NCBI RefSeq assembly: GCF_910592395.1
Contig: NC_088308.1
Span: 496,001 to 560,000, forward strand
Length of the DNA stretch: 64,000 nt
Source: Lineus longissimus
Lineage: Eukaryota > Nemertea > Pilidiophora > Heteronemertea > Lineidae
Reading direction: 5' to 3'
Of this stretch, positions 12,399-21,600 are shown one piece after another (position 1 is the stretch's first letter; each line of letters begins with the position of its first letter). The notes beneath the pieces are model-generated. The model did not search any database, was not told the DNA's origin, and worked only from the letters and a program-made list of their open reading frames with translations. Position numbers and translations under genes: made by a program.

Positions 12399-13802
12399 GA
12401 AACAACCTACTGACATTGAAATTGGAACAGATAGTAGTAATGTCAAGATGCATGTGCCCTGGTGAGGGAGATATGCATCAAGGCAAAATCAATCGATATT
12501 TGATAAACTTTATTGCCGAAATACAGACTGGTTAGGATTATATCCGTACACCGAAATCCCCAGGCAAAAATATTCCTTTCTATCTATACCTCCCAACTTC
12601 AAGCAAATCTTACACCTTGCATTACTGGCAGAGTTGCAGGGATATATATAGGCCTACACTAGCATTGCATTATCGTTCCACATTGGATATCTCACGAAAC
12701 CAGCAAAATCATGAAATGAACGAATACCAGGACACTGCCACCGCACAATTCAATTTCAGTATAGGAACGCAAAAGTCATTTTTGATCACGACCAAAATAT
12801 CCTTGACCAACAAACGTCCAATTGACCCTATGCATTTCAAGGCAACAAATCTCACCAGAACGCAATAGCGTCTATTATACAGATCGTCTGTAATTAGCCT
12901 CGTTTTGTAGAAATGTACATGTAATTTTGAATACATAACATGAGATTGATGACGGGCTGGTTGCTCCCAGCTGTGTTGCATATAGAGTAAGCCAAAAAAG
13001 TATAGCTGTTGGAATGAGAAAATTTTTCTGCAACAGTTGGTTTTTCTTCTCTTCTGATTTGTAAGCGCAAGTACACAAAAACACTTTGTTCTGATATCAA
13101 ACTAAGCAAAGCCAAATATTCAATGTCGGTGTGAAGTTTTTGAGTGTTTCCGTTCTTGAGTGTTTTCCCTCATTCAATGTATAGTATGGGAACGCTGAAA
13201 ATAGATTGACACATTTGTCTCTGCTTTCCCCACCTGAAAAGTCATGATCCTCTCATAGCTGTGCTGAGATATGGGGAGCAAGCACAGACGTTACACCGGC
13301 GTTGACTATTTTTAACCAGTACTAACAAAGCTTAGTCACCGCAAGCGCAAGCCTCAGAGAGAGGGCTGCTCGCTAGCATTCAGGCTAACCCCTTAGGCCA
13401 AATGACCACCATTGGTTTGCTCCATCAAAATAAAACGTGACGTTTGTTTAAGCATTTTCCCTCGTCGAAAAACCACAACAAGATATCCGAACCTAATTGC
13501 TAAGAGGGTTCCTTGCACTCATTGACTCTTGTAACCCGTGCATCACCCGGGCAACGATGACGTTTGTTGATACAGGGTACATACTAAGATTTATAAACGT
13601 GTTACATCTCTCAACATAATAATCGATAACTTAGCAAGGGAATAGGATTAGACAAAACCCAGTTATTAGTGTTTCGTGAGAACACATACAATGCATACAT
13701 GTATACAAGCAAATGAAAGGTAACTACCCAAAAGCACCTTAAGCCACCTACAATATTTTACCGAAGTTCGTTGCAAAGATTGCACTTTGCTCCAACTTTT
13801 CC
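12399..13802. other. Divergent intergenic spacer between the CUB/sushi and AChBP genes
   Basis: The two genes are transcribed away from each other; their start codons are about 1.76 kb apart. No further coding exon is supported. Regulatory sequence for both genes is probably here, but no specific element beyond the TATA-like boxes can be named. Confidence 0.5.
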
Positions 13803-13808
13803 TATAAA
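13803..13808 (+). promoter_or_regulatory. Possible TATA box of the AChBP gene
   Basis: TATAAA about 200 bases upstream of the AChBP start codon at 14010. It is the only good TATA match on the plus strand in the proximal region. An intron in the 5' UTR or another promoter is possible. Confidence 0.3.
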
Positions 13809-14009
13809 GCTAAAGAAAAATGTCTGGCCGTACATGGTACCAAATAATTGATGCATTTATTACATTTAGTGAACAAACAAATTAGGTTATCGTTCAGCAA
13901 TTGCGTCAGCTTAACTCGATTACCACAGTATTTATGGAAGGTCATGACCAAACTTGCCATTCTCACGAACAAGCTTTCAGTGCTGGACGTGTGAGCTAGA
14001 AGTCGGACC

Positions 14010-16665
14010 ATGTTGCGCCACGGGTTGATCTGTGTCGTTTTCCTTCAACAGTTTATCGGTAAGTGCAATTTTCACTCATCTTGATAATCGTAGAATCAGA
14101 AGTCATCATAGATCATATTTTTGGCTGTAGTTATAATCTTTTTCTCTTCCATGAATTCTTCATCTGATGGGTGCCTGTCTGCTGATTGGTAGTCTCCGAT
14201 ACCACTGTGGACAAGCCACATAGCTTTCAATCTGAAGGCTATAATGGGACGGGACCAATCAACATTTAGATTATTTTGTCCACAATTCATGTCAGCTTGC
14301 GTAATTAAGTATATCTTCGGGCTGATATTTCCAGTGAACATACAAATACTTAGGCTGGATGCAGTCAGGGTGCTCTATGTCCGTGATGCAGTGGACTAGT
14401 CTGCTCTCTGCACATCACACAGCGTCATACTGTATAATGTCCCAAATCTAAACTCGTCGTCAACACGTAAACCGGGTTCAGATCGTTCTGTATCGTTTCT
14501 ATCCAAAACAACGTACCTGTCATCTTTAGATCATTCTAGATTAAGACGTAGCGGATTACACGTGTTCTCCGTGATCAAATTCAGTGCCCTCATTGGTTAG
14601 AAAGATCATTGTATAGCTTAAACTATTATTCACAGTAGGTATCAACCTCTATGATAAAATAAATGCACCAAATCCATATGTTCATGAATAGGACTGTTTA
14701 CATCGAATCCGTGACGATAATTTCTCAATCAATTAAAACTCTTTTCAGCTCTGGCTCTGTCTGAAGGATCATACCCCTATTACGCTCGCCTTTATAACGA
14801 CTTATTCCAAGACTATAACCCACGACTACTGCCAGCTAAGGATGCATCTGCTCCGGTCAACTCAACTATCGGAATGACCCTCATCAACCTGAAACTGGTA
14901 AGGTCTTCATTTTGTCATGGAATCGATGTCGATATTCAAATGGCTGTTAAGGCTGATGTGTTAATAAGTGATCACCTGTCTTATCAATAGCACGTCATGG
15001 TCTGGCTTTCACAGCATACCGCTCGTTTAAGTTAATGAACAACGTAGTATGGACATCGGGAGGTGACATATGAAATAAGCTTCGGAATCCTTTCAACGTG
15101 TCTAAAGCAAATTCACCAGTAATGCTGATGTGATGAATGAAATCAATGTTTACGCTCTATTCAATTTACAGGATACGTCTGCTGGGAGTTTGTACACTAA
15201 CGTTTGGCTTCAACAGGTAAGTCCTTGCCCATTGCATTGATGTAACTGTAAATTGATAAGTAGTCTGGACGTAAGAATGCCAATACCTTTCAATATGCCA
15301 TACAGAAATGTCTGGTTTCTGTGTATACAGTTTTCTATGTCATATGATATAGAGTCCAGAGTCCAGATGATTCTATTGCGTACTTTTATTCTCTGATGTA
15401 CTGAATGTTATGGGTCTCGGTAGAACCCTGCCTTTACCCGTCGACAAACACAGGGAATGTCATCTCTTACAGGGGGTACGCTACAGCAAGTCTTATTTAT
15501 TGTAGGATTGGCACGATTTTCGACTCCAATGGGACCCTGAAGGATATGACGGCATCACACAGATCACAGTACCTTATGATCAGGTGTGGCGTCCAGACAT
15601 GTCGCTCTTCAACAGGTAGGATATATCATCCAGTGATTGCTTTCCCTCTTTCCAATCTTTCTGCAAAAACCGTCCAGGACAGGTTCATCTGGTGAACATG
15701 ACTACTAAGAAACTCTGTACATGCAACTGCACAATATCTTCCTTTGTCAGTTTTTGCCGTCTGACGTTGAGCCCATCTACTATTTTTGTGGGGTTGTTCG
15801 GTGGAATGCTACAAAAGGCTGTATCGTTCCAATTGGTTCTTGCTTACAGATCAAACTGAACTACAGTGGTAAACCTGTTTTCAGGAGCCCTGTACAGAAG
15901 ACACAATGCTTGTACGTTGGTACCTTGACTATATCTGTACGACTACTTCTTAAGATCATAATTTGCTGAAATTATCCATAAAGCCTATTTCATCTTGCTC
16001 CCTTCCCTTTTTATTACTGAAAAAAAAAGATTACATCATTTTACAAGACTTTTGTTATTTTGTTCATTTTAGTGATAAGCCACAAGACATGAATCCACCC
16101 TCAGATGAAGGCAACGTGGTCGTGTTCAGCTCAGGCAATGTGTTGTTTGTCCGACACGTGGGTCTATCAAGCCTATGTATGCCTAATGACCAGGGACCAA
16201 ACGGCGAGCAGCACTGCGAAATGAAGATCGGATCCTGGGTCAACAGTGGCTACCGTGTACGTATTTTAGTGGTATACATACCTTTGCAAGTCAAGAGCAG
16301 TTTTGTTAGGTTTCAGGATCCCTGGCCCGTTTAAACATTATAAATCAGTGATGTACCATGTAACTTTCATTTGATGCTTTTTTAGAACCCGCAAACCGTT
16401 CGTCAGCGTACTTTTGTATTGACATGGTCTTATTGAATCTGGGCCTTCACACGTCTGATCGTGACTAGAAACCAACTTGATGAGTATAACATATTTTCAG
16501 TTGGATGTTTACAACTCGAACGACAAGATAGATCTGACGTCATATGCCGGGAATCCAGACTGGACGATAACGAAAACATTGGCCAAAAGACACGTACGGC
16601 ACTACAGCTGCTGCCCGGAACCTTACGTCGACATTACCTTCAGTATCTGGTTCAAGGAAAAGTAG
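14010..16665 (+). CDS. Acetylcholine-binding protein (AChBP), 6 exons
   Basis: Predicted 233-aa soluble homologue of the nicotinic receptor ligand-binding domain; in molluscs such proteins are secreted and bind ACh as pentamers. Exons: 14010-14058, 14749-14897, 15172-15216, 15506-15615, 16073-16256, 16501-16665. Intron phases are 1, 0, 0, 2, 0 and the frame is open throughout. The 45-bp third and 110-bp fourth exons match the classical nAChR exon sizes. Residues 1-21 are a signal peptide. Trp90 (loop D), Trp173 in GSW (loop B), and Tyr214, Cys216-Cys217 and Tyr221 (loop C, HYSCCPEPY) form the agonist pocket. Loop A has Phe116 where AChBPs usually have Tyr. The Cys-loop (Cys153-Cys166) holds 12 residues, as in AChBP, not 13 as in receptors. 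The stop follows strand beta-10 directly, so no transmembrane helices are encoded. One N-glycosylation site is at Asn54. Confidence 0.93.
15751..15868 (+). other. Exon-like orphan segment within AChBP intron 4
   Basis: A 118-base open segment lies between a strong acceptor (pyrimidine-rich ...CCTTTGTCAG) and a usable donor (G|GTAAAC). Its frame reads DVEPIYYFCGVVRWNATKGC and then IVPIGSCLQIKLNYS. That weakly resembles the strand-plus-first-Cys part of Cys-loop receptors just before the Cys-loop. It would start in phase 0, whereas exon 4 ends in phase 2, so including it after exon 4 gives a stop. It may be a decayed duplicate of exon 5 or chance. Confidence 0.3.
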
Positions 16666-17391
16666 GAACCATCTCTCATTGTAACAACAACGCCTGCGGA
16701 AGAGTTGTCATGGTTGGTTTATCTACAGGACGCACGGGACTATAGTGCACTTGCGCATTATGTTAAGCGCAAAGCCATGCATTAACAGATCTACGGTTAT
16801 TTTGATGCAGATTATCGAACGTTAATCATCCACGTTGGTCATTTAATTACCCACAGTCTCCAACGCAAGAAACACCCTCTCTCACACGGTTTCTAGAGAA
16901 TTTCCAAGAACTCTACGCACAAACAAAGCTGGTTAAGTACCACAGCGCCAACTAGGGAAAGGTAATACATGTACATCAATTCTTGACTAGCCTCAATTAG
17001 CTTCGTATCGACTTGTGTGTTCGGCTTACGCATCGATTCATGGCCTTTGCATGATGCCATACATAGATAAATCACATCAACGCTGATGTCACAGTGACCA
17101 ATCTTCAAGTAACAATAGTGGTGCCACCTGATTTTGCCATCTTTTTCTAGCTGCAGAAATTGTCGTGGAGATAATCAAAACCATTACTGTACTTTGAATA
17201 CAGATAAAATATTCTGTCTACTGTGCTCCATCATCTAAATCTTCCAAATTCGCGACAACGTCATATATTATGTACCTGCAACATAATCCATAGATCAGAG
17301 CATTTGAAGTGCATGTAACCGTTTATAAGACAGTTGTAACCACTCGTCTGTAGATCCTAATAGAGAACAGTAAAGCTCAACAAAATCGCTT
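16666..17391. other. 3' flank of the AChBP gene, no further gene
   Basis: Follows the TAG at 16663-16665. No exon for transmembrane helices is found. No canonical AATAAA was spotted close downstream, so the transcript end is not located. Confidence 0.5.
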
Positions 17392-17490
17392 TTGCGTGTT
17401 TTAGTACTCTGCAAACCCTTTAGATGGTTGTGCAGTCAATCTTGCGTGTTTTAGTACTCTGCAAACCCTATAGATGGTTGTGCAAGCAAT
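17392..17490 (+). repeat. Two-copy tandem duplication, 50-bp period
   Basis: The unit TTGCGTGTTTTAGTACTCTG... begins at 17392 and again at 17442, with only a few mismatches over about 50 bases. A recent local duplication in the 3' flank shared with the minus-strand DEG/ENaC gene. No coding role is seen. Confidence 0.8.
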
Positions 17491-17988
17491 CTGGAAGCAA
17501 GACCACCAGTCAATCGTGAAAATATTCTCTAACAGTGGAGTAAACAGAAGGGATGATGCGTGGAAAAGGAGAAAGCATTTCGGTATTGGTCAACAGTGGA
17601 ATTTACTGCAGTTACTTCGCATCAATGTCAATGCGAAAGCATACAGCAGAATACATGAGGAAGTGATGACACAAACAAGAACGTTGGAAAGATTTTATAT
17701 TCACCCGACATAGTTAGTATCCGTCCATCTGGGTTTTTTTAGCGAGTGTATTTCAGAATATCTATGAGAAGGACAAAAACATACGAACACCAGTACACTC
17801 TCACACCAGGGAAGCATAACACATATGATTTGAGCACTGTGCCAAAGACATCGACCGTGATACATAATGTAAAGATTTACCCTTATACTTGGTGAAAATA
17901 CATTGGCGATGAAAACTGTATAGAAAGTCAAAATCCAATGCAATTACTTATAATGCATTTTCCTTATATTCTCTGTGTGATCTGATGT
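17491..17988. other. Region between the tandem duplication and the DEG/ENaC stop
   Basis: Probably the 3' UTR and flank of the minus-strand channel gene. Open frames here are short and not recognisable. No canonical AATAAA was found on the minus strand. Confidence 0.4.
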
Positions 17989-19845
17989 TCAGATTCTATT
18001 TTCCACTCCCGGGTTCTTCCGTCTCAGCCTCTCTTTGCGATTCTTTAACATGAGGGAAACAGCATCATAAACAACTTCCACGAATTCAATTATAGTGATG
18101 AATGTAATTCCCAACCAGAAACTCATGATTCCACCAATCCTACTCACCAGTGTCGGCACGTCGATCTCAGGTACATCTACAACGTAATCAATCTCAAACG
18201 AAGGCCTGCTAACGGTCAGAGAAACAAAATTCCGCTGAAAAACGTGTCTCTTCAACAACCAGTCCGTCACCATAGACTTCGACATCTCAAGTTGGGTTTC
18301 ATTGACATTTGAATCAGCATGTTTTAATTTCTTGATAGCTTCATCTAAATGTGGAAAACTGACGTTCCGATTTTTCTGCGCAGTTTCGTACAGCTGCAAA
18401 TGGAATGACTCGTGTGGCCATTTTGCCATGTCGATTGTCGTACTGTATATGTAATATGTGCAGCGGGTTGAGCACTGGTAACTCCCAGGGGGGTTCATGT
18501 TGAAGTCGTACATGCACGCGAGCCTGTGAGAGATGACACTTTTGCTGAAGCCAATATCCATGCAATACGGAAGTGACACGGAGGTGACAGGATCCGTGAT
18601 CTTACCTGGGTCAATACAGTGACAATACGTGTTTATTTTCCGCTGTATTGCCTGTTGCTCACACGTGGTCTTCCGATATTCGAAGCGCTTGCCGTCCATG
18701 TCTTTGATGGGCTCAACGTTGTGAGCACAACTGCCGTATGGCGGCGCCAGATGTTTGAGTTTCGTCGTCTTGATAACGAAATTTGCTGACACCCCAGGTG
18801 GAACATCATGGCCATCACGCTGGACATCTGGGTAACTATAAGGTTCGTGTATGACAACCCTCACACCATGTTTTTGCGAATCCTCATCTCGTGTGTAGTG
18901 TTTTGGGTACTGTAAGGACACGTCATCATCAAGAAACAGATTAACTACCAGCTCTACAACTATCCCCTTGTGATCTCCCAAAGATATTGTATAGCAACTG
19001 AAAAATTGTGGATAGTAAAACGCCTCAATTGTACAGTTTACAGTTTGTAAGCGCTTTTCCTTGACAGTTTGTACAGTATAAGTGCACTGGTCTATCATTG
19101 TTTTTTGATGACCAAGCTTCCGTCGTTGATAAAGTGGGATATTTTGGTAAAGTCCAGCAGTTGTCATCAGCATATTTCGCATTGTTTCATCATCAACTAA
19201 GTGGTTTGATTCACCCCTGGGCATGTGTTTCGGTGAACGCCTCCTCCTTCGTAACTCTGCGTTTGGCTCGCTATCTTCATCATCATAGTAATGTTCATTG
19301 TCCCGCGTCCAGTGGACGGCACCAGTTTGGTACTGAAACTCCGACTCCATATAGTCCGAGAGCGATTGGTTTAAAACACGATGCGCCACATTAAAGAAGT
19401 AATCATTAATTAGCATAGCTGCATTATCAACTTTGTCTTTCATCACTGATTTCTTACTCCTGAACGGTTGAAGGCTGCATACAGTGATATCGGGAAATGT
19501 TGCACTCCGCGAGAGTTTTATATGACGCTCCTGCTTAACAGTATAACTCAGGTACCCATCCACGATTTGATACACTTGGAAAAAGGATAGTACCAGAAAC
19601 GCCAACACCGTCGTGGCCCAAAGGATGGTGAGATATTTGTTCCTTGCTCGGAGTATCCTTGGTATACCTCTTATTGTGCTCATTAACCCAAACTTGATGA
19701 ATATCCCCCTGGTGGTCGTTGGTGCCTCAGAAACATCGTATGATGGCCACGGGGCCAACTTTTGTCTCTCACTTGAAACAGTATTTCTTTTCATAGCGGA
19801 AGATGGCTTACGATCCATTCTCGGATGTGTCTTGGCGAACGTCAT
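17989..19845 (-). CDS. DEG/ENaC-family sodium channel subunit (paralog A), intronless
   Basis: A 618-aa subunit of the degenerin/epithelial Na+ channel superfamily (trimeric, amiloride-type cation channels of the plasma membrane) in a single uninterrupted frame. Cytoplasmic N-terminus; TM1 about aa 72-93; post-TM1 signature FPDITVCSLQPFR at 117-129; a large Cys-rich extracellular domain with conserved YCHCIDPG and LPYCMD stretches; TM2 about aa 567-592 (GGIMSFWLGITF...). The His of the family's N-terminal His-Gly motif is Arg (STIRG, aa 56-60). The usual G/SxS filter reads Gly-Ile-Thr. A polybasic RRRRRS run (aa 199-204) lies in the finger region after an acidic stretch. Met1, Met10 and Met18 are all possible starts; Met18 fits the paralog's start best. 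Divergent partner of the gene at 27727. The ligand is unknown; FMRFamide- and other peptide-gated channels are in this superfamily. Confidence 0.93.
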   Translation of the reverse strand: MTFAKTHPRMDRKPSSAMKRNTVSSERQKLAPWPSYDVSEAPTTTRGIFIKFGLMSTIRGIPRILRARNKYLTILWATTVLAFLVLSFFQVYQIVDGYLSYTVKQERHIKLSRSATFPDITVCSLQPFRSKKSVMKDKVDNAAMLINDYFFNVAHRVLNQSLSDYMESEFQYQTGAVHWTRDNEHYYDDEDSEPNAELRRRRRSPKHMPRGESNHLVDDETMRNMLMTTAGLYQNIPLYQRRKLGHQKTMIDQCTYTVQTVKEKRLQTVNCTIEAFYYPQFFSCYTISLGDHKGIVVELVVNLFLDDDVSLQYPKHYTRDEDSQKHGVRVVIHEPYSYPDVQRDGHDVPPGVSANFVIKTTKLKHLAPPYGSCAHNVEPIKDMDGKRFEYRKTTCEQQAIQRKINTYCHCIDPGKITDPVTSVSLPYCMDIGFSKSVISHRLACMYDFNMNPPGSYQCSTRCTYYIYSTTIDMAKWPHESFHLQLYETAQKNRNVSFPHLDEAIKKLKHADSNVNETQLEMSKSMVTDWLLKRHVFQRNFVSLTVSRPSFEIDYVVDVPEIDVPTLVSRIGGIMSFWLGITFITIIEFVEVVYDAVSLMLKNRKERLRRKNPGVENRI

Positions 19846-19924
19846 ATGCCTCCTTCCCGGCCGAATCCCATAGTTTTAATCATTACCGGTACGTGAGGTA
19901 TCCACTGCATTATATGTCGAACAG

Positions 19925-19990
19925 TATCCAGAAACCGGTGAACTGGTTATGAATGTCATCTAATTGATTCGTTCGAATCCTGCCACGGAC
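19925..19990 (+). mobile_element. tRNA-derived SINE head, degenerate
   Basis: GGTGAACTGGTTATGAATG resembles an A box/D-arm, and ATTCGTTCGAATCCTGCCACGG is a good B box with a typical SINE follow-on. The acceptor stem does not pair. It lies just upstream of the minus-strand DEG/ENaC start codon (19845), so it may sit in that gene's promoter or 5' UTR. Confidence 0.4.
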
Positions 19991-21235
19991 GTTGCATTAC
20001 ATATCCGCCTTGGACATAATAATCAAGCCGGTTCGTCAGCATAGCTTACTTGATCAAAATGTTTATCTATTACGATCTCATCCTTGAGAATTTCCCACAC
20101 CTCGTAGTCAATATCACAGTCCTTTACCTTCTTTGCCAGAGGGACAACATGCCTTTGGTACCGTACCCTACCGTGATGGCTACAACAATGGCAATGAATC
20201 CATGGCAAGGACAAAAAGAGGGTGCACCGTGTGATGACTTTTGTAATTCGACTAGATACTTTGGTTCCAAGTGAATGCTGTTGTTTTGGCGAAAATACTT
20301 AATTGATTCCATACTATTTCATGGCCAATGTATTATCCAATAGTGCAAATTATTTATTCCTTGCCTATGGAACGTGCTGTTGCCGAACAACTAGTTGAGA
20401 AGCACATGCCGATGAGAATAAAACAACATCAGGCAAAACATTAATAACACTGACAGAAATAATTGCTCCAATTTGTTGAGTGCCTGTGTATAAAATATCA
20501 TTAGTAAAACAGAATTTCAACCAATTGCTTTGGACGCAGTATTCTTTTCACCAAGCGACCTTTCACCTCTGATTAGACAAATGTAATGTACGGTATCGTG
20601 ACCTCACTTCTAAAACTTTCAAAGCAGCTAATACCAAGTAGTGGAATATGCTTTACACTCATCTCAAAATTGCAAAAGGTGTTCGCGCAGGGGCCCGTGT
20701 GAAAGGTTTTTTTGAAAAATGATTTCAATGTTAGCACTACTGCCTTTAAATGAGCTCATCTCGAAGCTGATGTAGAATTTATAAAAGATCGGGTTCAGTT
20801 GCTACATAGCTGCTCCATTTCAGACGCGGGATCACCCCTGTGGGAGTTAGATCTAAAAGCGCATCCGTAATGGCCAGTTTAGGGTAAATAAAAAGATGAG
20901 GTCAGCGGCTGAAAATATCGAATTCGTTTACATATTGTAGACTGCACCGTATCATGAAATCTCATGATCATTCAACACTATGCAGGCTATTTAAATCCCA
21001 ATGAAAGCATAATTTTGAGAATCAGACGTTGCTCAATTCTAATATCAATTCCCTCGTGTCAGTTCATAGACATACTTCTCCATGCTCCAGGCATTTCAAT
21101 TTTCATTAGCTTAGCCAACAGTTGGTAACCACGCAACATCACATGTCCGTGGAATGAACACATACCATTCAAATGTTTACGATGAAGCAATAACAACAGT
21201 TCATAGTAAGGATAACGTTCTAAGCACGCCCGAGT
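19991..21235. other. Intergenic, nothing recognised
   Basis: Lies between the two divergent channel genes. No domain, splice architecture or RNA gene was recognised. Confidence 0.45.
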
Positions 21236-21600
21236 TGTTCCGAGGAGGGTAAGAAGGGTTCTTTGTACTCGCTACCGCAGACCACAGGAAAGCAGGGAGG
21301 TTCACTCAATACCTCCATCCCGAGGCCTGGCAGCGGTTCTTAGCACTCGCTTCCTCAAACCTCAAGAAAATATGGATTCTTTTCACTTGGTACCTCAATC
21401 CTGAGGAAATCAGGGATACTTAGCATTCGCTTCCTCTATCCTGAAACTGAAAAGCAAGTATTTTCAGTACTCGCTATTTCAATCACGAGGGAATCAGTGG
21501 TTCTTGGCACTCCATACCTCCATCCAGAAAAGCAGATAACTTAGCACACGCTTCTTCCGTTCTGAGAAAAGCTTGGATTCTTAGCGCAACTCTGCCTCGT
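21236..21600 (+). repeat. Degenerate minisatellite, about 40-bp unit, roughly nine copies
   Basis: A motif close to TTCTTAGCACTCGCTTCCTC followed by AATCCTGAGGAAAtCAGG recurs about every 36-48 bases (for example at 21335, 21417, 21490, 21538 and 21577). Copies are strongly diverged, implying an old array. No uniform reading frame crosses the units. Confidence 0.65.

Noticed and set aside
14010-16665. Interpretation as a nicotinic receptor subunit
   Set aside because: Stop codon directly after the beta-10 strand, a 12-residue Cys-loop and no transmembrane exons before the next gene at 17989.
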